Origin: Flavobacterium lacustre
GTDB taxonomy: Bacteria > Bacteroidota > Bacteroidia > Flavobacteriales > Flavobacteriaceae
Length of the DNA stretch: 64,000 nucleotides
Direction of reading: 5' to 3'
NCBI RefSeq assembly: GCF_027474525.2
Contig: NZ_CP114882.2
Span: forward strand, 1,116,001-1,180,000
The notes beneath the pieces were generated by a model. It was given only the letters and a program-made list of their open reading frames with translations, had not been told where the DNA came from and searched no databases. Below, piece after piece: positions 55,580 through 64,000 of the stretch (within the stretch, counting starts at the first letter, position 1; every line of letters starts with the position of its first letter). The translations under genes and the position numbers were made by a program.

Positions 55580-55596
55580 TATAGAGTGTAAAATAT

Positions 55597-56682
55597 TTAT
55601 TTTCCTTTAACAGATGCTTCAAGGTTTCTTTCGATAGTATGTCCTGGTCTTGACCATTTTGGTTTTTCTCCCAAAGCGGCAAATTTTGAATCTGCTGCTT
55701 CTACCGTTTGTGGCTGAACTACTTTTGTAAATGGTTTTTGTGGTTTTAAACCTAACATTTCAAACATTTTCATGTCTTCGTTTACGTCCGGATTTGGAGT
55801 AGTAAGTAATTTATCACCAGCAAAAATAGAATTGGCACCAGCAAAAAAGCACATCGCCTGACCTTCACGACTCATGTTTGTTCTTCCTGCCGAAAGACGT
55901 ACTTGAGTTTGAGGCATAACAATTCTGGTAGTGGCAACCATTCGAACCATTTCCCATATTTCTATTGGTTTTTCTTCTTCTAATGGAGTTCCTTCAACGG
56001 CAACCAATGCATTAATAGGCACAGATTCTGGTTGTGGGTTTAACGTAGAAAGCGCCACTAGCATTCCGGCTCTGTCTTCAATACTTTCTCCCATTCCAAT
56101 TATTCCACCACTACAAACCGTCACGCTCGTTTTACGAACATTTTCTATAGTTTGTAAACGGTCTTCGAAACCACGCGTAGAGATTACTTCTTTATAATAA
56201 TCTTCGGAGGTATCTAAATTATGATTGTAAGCATATAATCCAGCTTCGGCTAAACGTTGCGCTTGATTTTCGGTAATCATTCCAAGTGTACAACATACTT
56301 CCATGTCTAATTTGTTGATGGTACGAACCATTTCCAATACTTGGTCAAATTCAGGGCCGTCTTTTACATTTCTCCACGCTGCTCCCATACATACACGAGA
56401 AGAACCACTTGATTTTGCACTTAAAGCCTGAGCTTTAACTTGATTTACAGACATCAAATCGTTTCCTTCTATATCCGTATGGTAACGCGCTGCTTGCGGA
56501 CAATAACCACAATCTTCTGAGCAGCCACCAGTTTTTATCGATACTAAAGTAGAAACTTGAACCACGTTCGGATCATGATTTTCCCTGTGAATTGTAGCTG
56601 CTTCAAAAAGCAAATCCATTAAGGGTTTATTGTAAATTGCAATAATTTCGTCTTTTGTCCAGTTGTGTTTTGTAATACTCAT
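55597..56682 (-). CDS. bioB: Biotin synthase
   Basis: The 361-residue radical SAM enzyme inserts sulfur into dethiobiotin. The cluster motif is CSEDCGYC in GGCSEDCGYCPQAARY, with the later CCTLGM and the [2Fe-2S] ligand region. It begins MSITKHNWTKDEIIAIYN, normal for the family. A -7 box TACTTTTG (minus strand) lies at 56704-56711. No other bio gene is adjacent. Confidence 0.97.
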   Translation of the reverse strand: MSITKHNWTKDEIIAIYNKPLMDLLFEAATIHRENHDPNVVQVSTLVSIKTGGCSEDCGYCPQAARYHTDIEGNDLMSVNQVKAQALSAKSSGSSRVCMGAAWRNVKDGPEFDQVLEMVRTINKLDMEVCCTLGMITENQAQRLAEAGLYAYNHNLDTSEDYYKEVISTRGFEDRLQTIENVRKTSVTVCSGGIIGMGESIEDRAGMLVALSTLNPQPESVPINALVAVEGTPLEEEKPIEIWEMVRMVATTRIVMPQTQVRLSAGRTNMSREGQAMCFFAGANSIFAGDKLLTTPNPDVNEDMKMFEMLGLKPQKPFTKVVQPQTVEAADSKFAALGEKPKWSRPGHTIERNLEASVKGK

Positions 56683-56703
56683 CGATACGATTTTTTAGTG
56701 CCC

Positions 56704-56711
56704 CAAAAGTA
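56704..56711 (-). promoter_or_regulatory. -7 promoter box for bioB
   Basis: Minus-strand TACTTTTG matches TAnnTTTG, with an ATTG about 20 nt further upstream, 21 nt before the ATG. Confidence 0.6.
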
Positions 56712-56786
56712 ATCAAATTGTTTTAAACAAGCAATGCCGAAACCCGTGAAAAAGAAGGATAATACTAATTTAAAATCTATCTAAAA

Positions 56787-57224
56787 TCAGTCGGCAACAT
56801 GACGGTCATTCCAGTATAGCATCAACAATAAAGTGACAATTATTGTGGAAGCAATCCCTTCAAATAATAAAGAAATACAATAAGTGTTTACGGTAGGATT
56901 TCCGCCAAATAAAAAGGTTTCCGAAAGGGATTGCACATAAGAATCTCCTCCTTTCATATTGCTGTAAATGAGTAATCCAATGATGCTTAGCAAAACACCT
57001 ACAAGTGAGGTCATCATTGCAGAAACAGCATTAGTGACAAAAACTTTTTTACCTTCGGCTAGGTTCATTTGAATGGTTCGGTTGACACCATAAAAAACAA
57101 AAATGATGTTGAATACGCGTAAGAAAGTAACATTCTCATATCCCAAAATAGTCATCAATAAAAAATAAAGAGCAATTCCGATGAAGATGAGAATTCCGTT
57201 TAATAATTCTTTTGGTAGTTTCAT
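56787..57224 (-). CDS. Small integral membrane protein, unknown function
   Basis: The 145-residue protein has about four membrane helices (ILIFIGIALYFLLMTILGY, FNIIFVFYGV, ALVGVLLSIIGLLIY-like and ASTIIVTLLLMLYW). It resembles the DUF4199-type layout but I do not recognise the family firmly. It stands between bioB and ribF with its own spacing, and no partner is evident. Confidence 0.72.
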   Translation of the reverse strand: MKLPKELLNGILIFIGIALYFLLMTILGYENVTFLRVFNIIFVFYGVNRTIQMNLAEGKKVFVTNAVSAMMTSLVGVLLSIIGLLIYSNMKGGDSYVQSLSETFLFGGNPTVNTYCISLLFEGIASTIIVTLLLMLYWNDRHVAD

Positions 57225-57340
57225 GTGATTCGTTTTTAAAAAGTTAAAAATAATAGTTCACTGATAAACAATTGGTTAACTACCAAATTTACAAAAACCA
57301 CATGGATATATTGACGTTTGTCAAAAGAATTTTAGAATCA

Positions 57341-58270
57341 CTACAATTTGTTTAAAAAGGCTTTTGCATAATTACGGTCTTTTTCTAGTTGCTCTTTTAA
57401 AAGAACAACCGAATCGAATTTTTGCTCGGAACGAATTCTGTGAAGTAAAGAAACGGTTATTTTTTGGTGGTATAAATCTGCTTCAAAATCAAAAAAGTGA
57501 ATCTCGATAGTCTGGTTTTCACCGTCAACTGTTGGATTAAAACCGATATTCATCATGCCAAATACAGTTTTATTATTGATTATACTCGAAACAATATAAA
57601 CGCCATTTCTGGGAATAAGCTTGTAATTTTCTTCGATTTTCAGGTTAGCGGTAGGAAAACCTATTGTTCTGCCTAATTGTTTGCCTTTAATTATGGTTCC
57701 GGTCAAAAAATAGTTGTAACCCAGGTATTTATTGGCCAAGACAATATCTCCTTCTTCCAGTGCATTTCTGATTTTTGTGGAACTCACAGAAATTTCATTG
57801 ATTTCCTGTGCCGATATTTGTTCTACTTCAAAGCCGTATTTTTTTCCAAAATCTATTAAATCATCAATATTTGCAGTACGATTTCTTCCAAAACGATGAT
57901 CGTGGCCAATGATTATTTTTTGAATATGAAATTGTTCTACCAGAATTTCCCGAACAAATTCTTCGGCCGTCAATCGTGAAAAACTTTCGTCAAAAGGATG
58001 GATAACCAGATTTTCAATACCGGTTTTTTCTAATAAATCTATTTTTTCGGTTATAGTGTTGAGCAGTTTAATAGCAGATTCTTCCTGTAAAATCATCCTT
58101 GGATGCGGAAAAAAAGTGAGAACTAAACTTTCGTATTTTTCGTTTTCTGTATTTTGTGTAATCTTTTCCAAGATTTTTTTGTGACCAATATGCACACCAT
58201 CAAAGGTACCCAAGGTAAGGATTGTCTTTTTCGGAGAACTGAAATCGTTTATAGAATGAAAAATCTTCAA
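57341..58270 (-). CDS. ribF: Bifunctional riboflavin kinase/FAD synthetase
   Basis: The 309-residue enzyme makes FMN then FAD. The FAD synthetase half has LGTFDGVHIGHKKIL and the kinase half has GRTIGFPTANLK and the flavokinase motif NGVY. I chose a TTG start at 58270 (giving MKIFHSIND) because a -7 box TAAATTTG overlaps the earlier TTG at 58294, so the longer start would lie in the promoter. Confidence 0.94.
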   Translation of the reverse strand: MKIFHSINDFSSPKKTILTLGTFDGVHIGHKKILEKITQNTENEKYESLVLTFFPHPRMILQEESAIKLLNTITEKIDLLEKTGIENLVIHPFDESFSRLTAEEFVREILVEQFHIQKIIIGHDHRFGRNRTANIDDLIDFGKKYGFEVEQISAQEINEISVSSTKIRNALEEGDIVLANKYLGYNYFLTGTIIKGKQLGRTIGFPTANLKIEENYKLIPRNGVYIVSSIINNKTVFGMMNIGFNPTVDGENQTIEIHFFDFEADLYHQKITVSLLHRIRSEQKFDSVVLLKEQLEKDRNYAKAFLNKL

Positions 58271-58291
58271 ATTAACTGTTTTATAATGCTG

Positions 58292-58299
58292 CAAATTTA
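58292..58299 (-). promoter_or_regulatory. -7 promoter box for ribF
   Basis: Minus-strand TAAATTTG matches TAnnTTTG exactly and sits 21 nt before the TTG start at 58270, supporting that start over 58294. Confidence 0.6.
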
Positions 58300-58323
58300 T
58301 ACTAATAATAACAGATAAAAAAA

Positions 58324-58349
58324 AGAGGATTGAAATAAATCAATCCTCT
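58324..58349 (-). terminator. Terminator of the M43 metalloprotease gene
   Basis: Arms AGAGGATTGA (58324-58333) and TCAATCCTCT (58340-58349), 6-nt loop, followed on minus by a run of T. It lies 20 nt past the protease stop. Confidence 0.85.
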
Positions 58350-58368
58350 GTAATTTTCTATAAGGAGT

Positions 58369-60426
58369 TTATTCTTTGATAAATCGGAGTGTTTTTTTCT
58401 TATTGTCTTTTAGAACGGTTATAAAATAAACGCCATTGCTTAAGGATGAGGTGTTTATTGACAAGTCTTCTTGTGCCGAAACTTTTTTGGTATAAATAAT
58501 TTGGCCTGAAGAACTGCTGATAGTAAGACTATCCGGTAAACCAAAAAGGTTTGAAACTTTTACGTTTAAAATTCCTTTGGAAGGATTTGGATACACATAA
58601 ATTCCTTCTGAGGCTTCAAAGTCTTGAATTCCTAATGTAGCAATCAAAAATGATTTAGATTCACTAAATGTAAATACTCCGCCAGAGGTAAATTCAACAC
58701 CATTCGCATCTTTTAAAATGTAGCTTCCTTTTCCGCCGTTAGTAGCAATTCCATCGCCAAACGAATCGTATATTGTAAAGGTGTAGCATTCTCCATTTGT
58801 TAAAGCAAAAGTTATGTTTTCTACAGGGTTCAAGATTATTGATGTTGGGGAATCTTTATAAGGCCCTCCGCTGTAAAGGGTGGTTCCAGTACTGTTTTTT
58901 AAGGTCCAAGTGGTTTCGGTACCATCTCTGTCACATTGCAAATCCAGTTTTACAGTTGTTGTGGTAACGTTAAAACTTGATTCTTGTGTAAACGCTTTAG
59001 ACAGCGCATTATTAGTAGCATTTAAATCGGTTTGATTGTTTGCCGTATTAATTGTTGCGTAAAAAATGTGTGCTCCGGCCGTAGAGGCTATTGCGCTTAA
59101 ATTGATGTCGGTTGTTGCATATTGAGGTAAACTGCCTGTCCAAGTATAGGTTTTTGGAGAAACATTATCAAGACTATAGGTAATGGGAACAGTGGTTAAA
59201 GTTGTTGTTCCTCTATTTTCAATAGTTATTGACGGTGAAAATGTAGTCTTGCAACCGTCAACGGTAACTGCAATGTTTGCAATTTTTGCGTCATGAGTAT
59301 AGGCTGTTCCGGGAGTACCGGCTGTAGAGCTTGGTAATTCTTTTCGTCTGAGTGAATTGGTCATTACGGCAACCATACGGGCTTTTTGTCCTGCCGTAAA
59401 AGTGTTCATACACGCATCATTTGTATAGTCCATGTAGTTTTCAATCATGTCATTTCCGATGCAATGTGAAACGGTCACACAAGTGTAATTCTCTATATTT
59501 GAATCGGGAGTGTCTGTGACATAATCGCCTGAAGTGTTGTTGTTACCCGTACATGTTGCATCATCGCCCCATATGTGTATTAAACCCAACCAATGTCCAA
59601 CTTCGTGAGTCATAGTTCGGCCAAGGTTGTAGCTTTGATTCATTTCAAAAGTGCCGTCATTTGCAGCTATAGTTCCAAAAGCGTTATAACTGGCAACTAC
59701 TCCGTCTGAATTGGCTAATCCTCCGTTTGTGTTTATACCTCCTAAAGTTGAATTAGAAGGAAATTGAGCATATCCAAGTAAAGTTTCATCGGACAGTCTA
59801 ACGACCCACATGTTTAAATATTTTGTAGGATCCCATTGTGTTTGAGGTTTTACAATTGCATCGATATCTTCTACAGACCAGCTGGTTTGTCCCATATTAA
59901 CTCGGTCAACACCGTTGGTAAGGATTCCGTTTTCATCTTGTCGTGCCAATACAAAGTTTATTTCACAATCTACACCTAAATTATATCCTGTTGATCCATT
60001 CCCCGGTGTACCAAGCATTCTCCTGAAATCTTGGTTCAATACCGTAATTTGAGAAGCGGCTTGTGCATAAGAAATATTTTCTCCAGTATGGGAAGCGCTT
60101 GTGTTAATAGGATCGCCATTATGAATGACGTGAATTACCACCGGAATATTAAATACAACTTGTTGTGTTCTGCTGTTTTTACTGTTTTCTTTTTGTGCTG
60201 CAATAATTGGAGCAATCCAGTTCTCGAATTGCGCAGGACTTAATCGCTGTGGATTTTTTACTCTCAGGAATTCTTCATACTCGGTTGTTAAGCATCTGGA
60301 GTATCCGTTTTCAGAGTTTATTTTAGTACTCTTTACCGGTATAGAGAGGTTGTTTTTTACACCCTGTTTTTGTTGCCCATAAGTAAGGCAAAGCGTAAAA
60401 AAACAAATTAGAGTACAAATTTTCAT
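58369..60426 (-). CDS. Secreted M43-family zinc metalloprotease with T9SS signal
   Basis: The 685-residue protein has a signal peptide (ICTLICFFTLCLTYGQ), a pro-region, and a pappalysin-like catalytic domain with HEVGHWLGLIH (HExxHxxGxxH) followed by the Met-turn region NYMDYTNDACMNTF. A CARDB-like domain (from about 385), a second beta domain and a type A T9SS signal (VYPNPSKGILNVK ... LRFIKE) follow. ATG 60426 starts a proper signal peptide; the 15-residue extension to 60471 is not family-like. Likely extracellular gelatinase-type enzyme. Confidence 0.92.
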   Translation of the reverse strand: MKICTLICFFTLCLTYGQQKQGVKNNLSIPVKSTKINSENGYSRCLTTEYEEFLRVKNPQRLSPAQFENWIAPIIAAQKENSKNSRTQQVVFNIPVVIHVIHNGDPINTSASHTGENISYAQAASQITVLNQDFRRMLGTPGNGSTGYNLGVDCEINFVLARQDENGILTNGVDRVNMGQTSWSVEDIDAIVKPQTQWDPTKYLNMWVVRLSDETLLGYAQFPSNSTLGGINTNGGLANSDGVVASYNAFGTIAANDGTFEMNQSYNLGRTMTHEVGHWLGLIHIWGDDATCTGNNNTSGDYVTDTPDSNIENYTCVTVSHCIGNDMIENYMDYTNDACMNTFTAGQKARMVAVMTNSLRRKELPSSTAGTPGTAYTHDAKIANIAVTVDGCKTTFSPSITIENRGTTTLTTVPITYSLDNVSPKTYTWTGSLPQYATTDINLSAIASTAGAHIFYATINTANNQTDLNATNNALSKAFTQESSFNVTTTTVKLDLQCDRDGTETTWTLKNSTGTTLYSGGPYKDSPTSIILNPVENITFALTNGECYTFTIYDSFGDGIATNGGKGSYILKDANGVEFTSGGVFTFSESKSFLIATLGIQDFEASEGIYVYPNPSKGILNVKVSNLFGLPDSLTISSSSGQIIYTKKVSAQEDLSINTSSLSNGVYFITVLKDNKKKTLRFIKE

Positions 60427-60582
60427 ATTAGAATTGGTTTTTGTTTTTGGATGTACAAAAATATTTATCAAATGTAGTAAATTTAGAAGAGTGATTAATT
60501 CTTAAAAGTTCAAAATAATGAAATTTATGTAAATAATTTGTTGGTATAATCCGTTAGTCCAATGGTGCTTAGACTGGAATTT

Positions 60583-61257
60583 TTATTTCCCGTTGAATGT
60601 GGTCATGGTATTTTCTAATCCGGCTGTTCCAAAAGATTTTATGATTTCCGAAGCTAATTCTAAACGTTCCGGGAGTGCGGTTTTCTCGGCATCATCCCAT
60701 TCACCTAGCACGTAGTCTATTTGTTTTCCTTTTTTGAATTCATCGCTGATGCCAAAACGAAAACGAGCATATTCTTGTGAATTCAGGATCAGATTGATGT
60801 TTTTGAGTCCGTTGTGTCCGCCGTCGCTGCCTTTTTTTCGGATGCGGATGGTTCCGAATGAGAGGTTTAAATCGTCGGTAATGACTAAGATGTTTTCCTG
60901 TGGAATGTTTTCCTTGTCCATCCAGTATTTAACTGCTTTGCCGCTGAGATTCATGTACGTGTTGGGTTTCAGGAGGAAAAAGGTTCTGCCTTTGTACTTG
61001 TATTCGGCCAATGCGCCCAGTTTTACGGTTTCGAAAGTAAGGCTTTCTTTTTTGGCTAAAAAATCAACTATTTTAAAACCGATATTGTGTCGGGTATTTA
61101 CGTATTCGGCACCGATGTTGCCTAGTCCAACGATTAGAAATTTATTACTCACGCTTTTCATATTGTTTTTTTGGTATTCGAGAACCTCTGGTTTTCTATA
61201 ATCTGTATTGTCTGCTGTTTTTGTTGATAAAAACAGTTTTGTTATCCATTTTATCAT
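60583..61257 (-). CDS. pth: Peptidyl-tRNA hydrolase
   Basis: The enzyme recycles peptidyl-tRNA. Catalytic and binding motifs are GLGNIGAEYVNTRHNIGF and LLKPNTYMNLSG, with DDLNLSFG and GSDGGHNGLKN after. The frame from 61257 gives 224 residues with a 38-residue Lys/Thr-rich N-terminal extension; an internal ATG at 61161 gives the usual length of about 190. I report the longer frame but the short start is possible. A dispersed repeat copy lies upstream. Confidence 0.92.
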   Translation of the reverse strand: MIKWITKLFLSTKTADNTDYRKPEVLEYQKNNMKSVSNKFLIVGLGNIGAEYVNTRHNIGFKIVDFLAKKESLTFETVKLGALAEYKYKGRTFFLLKPNTYMNLSGKAVKYWMDKENIPQENILVITDDLNLSFGTIRIRKKGSDGGHNGLKNINLILNSQEYARFRFGISDEFKKGKQIDYVLGEWDDAEKTALPERLELASEIIKSFGTAGLENTMTTFNGK

Positions 61258-61344
61258 GATGCAAAAATAGACTTAATTAGAATAATGCACTAATTAGCGG
61301 GTTGGATTTTTAGAAAAGGGGATTATAAATAAAGTATTTCAGGA

Positions 61345-61420
61345 TAGCCCTGATGGAAGTGGCATCCTTTTATGCCGGTGTTCGGCAGGAAAGATAGAAC
61401 GTACAGCAGGAGGGAAGTTG
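61345..61420 (-). repeat. Dispersed intergenic element, copy C
   Basis: It matches copy A closely over TAGCCCTGATGGAAG, GCATCCTTTTATGCCGGT and AAAGATA, and diverges at its end. Hairpin arms TGCCG (61373-61377) and CGGCA (61383-61387) enclose a 5-nt loop. It lies between L25 and pth, both on minus, in the same relative orientation as the other copies. Confidence 0.75.
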
Positions 61421-61460
61421 TTTTGAAAACTAATAGTGTGCTCCTAAAAAAGTATAAAGC

Positions 61461-61494
61461 AAAAAAAAGCACCAGTTTTGCAACTGATGCTTTC
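61461..61494 (-). terminator. Terminator of the L25 gene
   Basis: On minus, AAGCATCAGTT-GCAA-AACTGGTGCTT forms a stem with one G-U pair, followed by eight T, 19 nt past the L25 stop. Confidence 0.85.
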
Positions 61495-61512
61495 TTGAAT
61501 GTGTGAAAAAAA

Positions 61513-62124
61513 TTATTTTTTCTTTCCTTTTGCAGGAGCTTTTGCTGCTTTTGCTGCTTCTTGAGCTGCTTTCATAGCTGCACGAGAAATTCTTACTTGA
61601 CAAACAACAGTGTTGTCTGGGTGCATCAATTTGTATTTGTCAGAAACAAGTTTCGTAACGTACAATTTGTTACCCATTTCAAGTGGAGTAATGTCAGCTT
61701 CAACAAAATCTGGAAGATTTGCCGGTAAAGCTTTTACTTTTAATTTACGAGTGTTCAAACGTAAAACACCACCTGCAAGAACACCTTTAGATGTTCCAAC
61801 GATTTTTACAGGAACTTCCATAGTGATTTCTTTTTCATCAAATAATTGAAAGAAGTCAATATGTAAAATCTTGTCAGATACAGGGTGAACCTGAATATCT
61901 TGTAAAATGGCATTGAATGATTTTCCTTTTCCAAGATCAATCACAACTGTGTGTGCGTTTGGAGTGTAAACCAAGTTTTTGAAAGCCATAACTTCTGCTG
62001 AGAAATGAACTGCCTGATTTCCTCCGTATAATACGCAAGGAACCAATCCAGCATTACGTAAGGCTTTAGTCGCAACTTTACCCACGCTTTCTCTTTCTGA
62101 TCCTTTAATTGTAATCGATTTCAT
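61513..62124 (-). CDS. rplY: 50S ribosomal protein L25 (Ctc form)
   Basis: The 203-residue protein binds 5S rRNA. It has the L25 N-terminal domain ([19 protein letters not shown] ... VPCVLYGG) and the longer C-terminal Ctc domain ([27 protein letters not shown]), with an Ala/Lys tail. Length fits the Ctc type. It is on minus after prs, 89 nt away. Confidence 0.96.
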   Translation of the reverse strand: MKSITIKGSERESVGKVATKALRNAGLVPCVLYGGNQAVHFSAEVMAFKNLVYTPNAHTVVIDLGKGKSFNAILQDIQVHPVSDKILHIDFFQLFDEKEITMEVPVKIVGTSKGVLAGGVLRLNTRKLKVKALPANLPDFVEADITPLEMGNKLYVTKLVSDKYKLMHPDNTVVCQVRISRAAMKAAQEAAKAAKAPAKGKKK

Positions 62125-62213
62125 TGTAAAAAAATATAGTTATTAATAATATTACTTGTTTGGCTTTTAGCATTTGGCTATCGGCATGACTTTATAATTT
62201 TAAGACTTAAGTC

Positions 62214-63155
62214 TTACATTATAAACTTTCCACTAATGGAATTGTTGTGGTGCACCATGTGCATAACTTCGGCAAAAAGAGGCGCACAACTCAACACTCT
62301 TATTTTATTCGATTTTTTCTTCAACGGAATAGAATCGGTAACGATCAATTCTAATAATTGAGATTTTTCTATTTTTTCGTAAGCATCTCCGGATAAGATG
62401 GCGTGTGTACAAATTGCTCTTACGCTCAATGCTCCTTTTTCCATCATTAAATCGGCGGCTTTCGCCAATGTGCCTCCGGTGTCAATCATATCATCCACCA
62501 AAATTACATTTCTTCCTTTTACTTCACCAATTAATTCCATGGTGTCAATTACATTGGCTGCTTTTCTTTGTTTGTAGCAAATAACTACATCCGAAGATAA
62601 AAATTTAGAATAGGCATATGCTCTTTTTGAACCTCCCATGTCTGGAGAAGCAATCGTCAAATTGTCTAAACCTAAACTTTCTACATAAGGTAAAAAGATA
62701 GTTGAGGCAAAAAGATGATCTACTGGTTTTTCAAAGAAACCTTGTATTTGGTCTGCATGCAAATCCATTGTCATTACTCTTGTTGCACCCGCAGCATCCA
62801 ATAGATTGGCTACTAATTTAGCTCCTATCGGAACTCTTGGTTTGTCTTTTCTGTCTTGTCTTGCCCAACCAAAGTAAGGAATTACAGCTGTTATATGTCT
62901 TGCTGAAGCACGTTTTGCGGCATCAATCATTAATAACAATTCCATTAAATTGTCGGCACTTGGAAAAGTGGAACAAACAATAAAAACACGTAATCCTCTG
63001 ATAGACTCTTCGTAAGAAGGTTGAAATTCACCATCACTGTATTTAGAAGTGGTGATTTTACCCAATGGGATTCCGTATGCTTCTGCGATTTGTTCGGCTA
63101 GATATACACTTTGTGAACACGCAAAAATTTTAGCTTCTGGTTCTAGGTGTGACAT
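62214..63155 (-). CDS. prs: Ribose-phosphate pyrophosphokinase
   Basis: The 313-residue enzyme makes PRPP from ribose-5-phosphate and ATP. The metal/ATP motif DLHADQIQGFF, the RQDRKDKPRVPIGAKL flexible loop and the PRPP-binding VDDMIDTGGTL are complete. Length is normal. Its leader of about 120 nt holds a small hairpin CCGT-TTT-ACGG. Confidence 0.97.
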   Translation of the reverse strand: MSHLEPEAKIFACSQSVYLAEQIAEAYGIPLGKITTSKYSDGEFQPSYEESIRGLRVFIVCSTFPSADNLMELLLMIDAAKRASARHITAVIPYFGWARQDRKDKPRVPIGAKLVANLLDAAGATRVMTMDLHADQIQGFFEKPVDHLFASTIFLPYVESLGLDNLTIASPDMGGSKRAYAYSKFLSSDVVICYKQRKAANVIDTMELIGEVKGRNVILVDDMIDTGGTLAKAADLMMEKGALSVRAICTHAILSGDAYEKIEKSQLLELIVTDSIPLKKKSNKIRVLSCAPLFAEVMHMVHHNNSISGKFIM

Positions 63156-63275
63156 TTAATTTGTTGTTTTTATTCCGCTGCGCTACTTACAGTTTGACTT
63201 TGTTGTTCGAATAAAGCCTTGTGTTTGTATTAGCCTCGGGTGTAGTTAGTTAGTGTGTTCCGTTTTACGGAGGTG

Positions 63276-63283
63276 CAAATTTA
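63276..63283 (-). promoter_or_regulatory. -7 promoter box for prs
   Basis: Minus-strand TAAATTTG matches TAnnTTTG exactly, 120 nt before the prs ATG. The remainder of 63156-63446 shows only this box, the leader hairpin and the tRNA promoter. Confidence 0.55.
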
Positions 63284-63327
63284 TAAAATTTATTCAACTC
63301 TGAAAGGAAAAATTTAAGTATTTTTAG

Positions 63328-63357
63328 TTGAACATTTAATATTATTTTTTACATTTG
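63328..63357 (+). promoter_or_regulatory. Promoter of tRNA-Leu
   Basis: TTG (63328-63330), 19-nt spacer and TACATTTG (63350-63357): an exact Bacteroidetes promoter. It implies a leader of about 80 nt before the mature tRNA. Confidence 0.75.
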
Positions 63358-63446
63358 CACCGTGTTAAAGGAATCGATGGTTGATTTATAAACAATCTCC
63401 TCTTTTATTGCGTTGAAATAACTGTTGTTATTTCATGTCTAGCTAA

Positions 63447-63526
63447 GCCCGGATGGCGGAATTGGTAGACGCGCTGGTCTCAAACACCTGTGGGAAACCG
63501 TGCCGGTTCGACTCCGGCTCCGGGTA
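63447..63526 (+). tRNA. tRNA-Leu (anticodon CAA)
   Basis: A class II tRNA with acceptor arms GCCCGGA (63447-63453) and TCCGGGT (63519-63525), D-loop GGAATTGGTAGAC, anticodon loop CTCAAAC (anticodon CAA, reads UUG), variable arm GTGGGAAACCGT and T-arm GCCGGTTCGACTCCGGC. CCA is not encoded (the gene is followed by CAA). Position 28-42 of the anticodon stem is a T-T mismatch. A terminator follows at once. Confidence 0.96.
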
Positions 63527-63527
63527 C

Positions 63528-63557
63528 AAAAACCGCTTCGAAAGAAGCGGTTTTTTT
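63528..63557 (+). terminator. Terminator of tRNA-Leu
   Basis: Arms AAAAACCGCTTC (63528-63539) and GAAGCGGTTTTT (63544-63555) with loop GAAA, then T-run. Confidence 0.9.
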
Positions 63558-63751
63558 GGTTTTAATCAGATACACATTAATGGTTAATTAGAAAAATACT
63601 CGTTAACCAAGGTTTATTTGGTTTGTTTTTACTCATTTTCATAGGGAGAAAAAGACCAGAAATAAAACAGTGTTTATAAAGAGGGATTATTGGAACTGGC
63701 CGCTTATTATTTAAAGCATATAAATGAATTGTAATATTGGTTGCGATTCCT

Positions 63752-64000
63752 TTATTTGATAAAAATCCATTTTTTATCACTGTTGAGTTTGAAAGAAGCA
63801 ATGAATTCTTTATTCCATTCTTCGGGAGATATTAGCGATAAAAAGGATACGTCATCATCACCTAAATACATGTGATACGTCTCGCCGATTACCGGTTCAA
63901 ACGAAAATTTAGCATTATATACGATTTCGTTCCATTTATATTCTTCCATCAATTTTTGATATTCTGCTTTAAGTTCATTGAACTTATTCTCAAATTCTTT
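63752..64000 (-). CDS. DUF2452-like protein, truncated by window edge
   Basis: An open frame of 82 residues runs to the end of the window with no start, so only the C-terminus of a larger protein is seen. It reads as a charged helix (KEFENKFNELKAEYQKLMEE) and then WNEIVYNAKFSFEPVIGETY and LISPEEWN, ending KWIFIK. I associate this C-terminus with DUF2452 (sometimes called GTP-binding) proteins of Flavobacteria. Function is unknown. Confidence 0.7.
   Translation of the reverse strand, partial: KEFENKFNELKAEYQKLMEEYKWNEIVYNAKFSFEPVIGETYHMYLGDDDVSFLSLISPEEWNKEFIASFKLNSDKKWIFIK

Noticed and set aside
63577..63801. 74-codon minus-strand frame after tRNA-Leu
   Set aside because: Overlaps the DUF2452-like end in another frame, has no domain and no promoter; more likely noncoding sequence.

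Overview
The window reads as a chromosomal segment of a Flavobacterium-like member of the Bacteroidetes. The signs are AT-rich DNA, a gliding-motility lipoprotein (GldH), three secreted proteins with type IX secretion (T9SS) C-terminal signals, a flexirubin/zeaxanthin-type lycopene cyclase, C5-pathway heme genes, and many promoters of the Bacteroidetes form TTG-N(17-21)-TAnnTTTG. I see no phage, insertion sequence, integron or CRISPR array. Most of the window is core genome.

Layout. 46-1409: CoA-transferase subunits (scoB, scoA). 1574-5664: penicillin-binding protein 1A, gldH and ricT on the minus strand. 5852-8688: a tRNA-hydroxylation cluster, trhO-trhP-ferredoxin, in which TrhO carries at its C-terminus a second copy of the TrhP C-terminal domain. 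8863-11312: bacilliredoxin, lycopene cyclase, outer-membrane beta-barrel protein. 11410-16548: metal homeostasis, with mntH (fused to a universal-stress domain) and mntR on plus, and feoA-feoB-small Cys-rich protein on minus behind a Fur-like box. 16670-19536: SCO1-like protein and M13 peptidase. 19616-29167: heme biosynthesis, with hemA-hemC-hemD-hemE-orphan-hemF-hemB-cytochrome c on minus and a PchR-like AraC regulator, hemH and hemJ on plus. 29170-31894: histidine kinase, enoyl-CoA hydratase and an orphan protein. 31964-34439: HD phosphohydrolase, acyl-ACP desaturase, PlsC-like acyltransferase. 34565-37503: rnpA, S41 protease, tandem OmpA protein. 37504-44247: acetyltransferase, M28 peptidase, Zn-ribbon protein, GNAT-nitrilase fusion, ssb, CAT-like acyltransferase and HAD hydrolase. 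44308-46368: metG. 46655-55538: two very large tandem surface proteins that share a C-terminal module. 55597-63155: bioB, membrane protein, ribF, secreted M43 metalloprotease, pth, ribosomal protein L25, prs. 63447-63526: tRNA-Leu(CAA). The right edge cuts a DUF2452-like gene.

How the parts fit. Two clusters support metal and heme economy: Mn and Fe import with their likely regulators, then near-complete heme synthesis from glutamyl-tRNA (HemL and an uptake system are not here). The trhO-trhP pair brings together the two known enzymes for 5-hydroxyuridine at tRNA position 34, one oxygen-dependent and one prephenate-dependent.

The least explained signals are: (1) a dispersed element of about 80 bp present three times (1472-1550, 13310-13389, 61345-61420), always intergenic, always in the same orientation relative to the flanking genes, with a central hairpin; (2) the TrhO/TrhP shared domain; (3) TTTAGA-n(4-5)-TCTAAA palindromes in front of mntH and between hemA and the AraC gene; (4) orphan proteins embedded in the heme operon and after the enoyl-CoA hydratase. 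No intergenic stretch exceeds 300 bases; the longest are 46369-46654 and 63156-63446, which hold promoters and otherwise AT-rich sequence.
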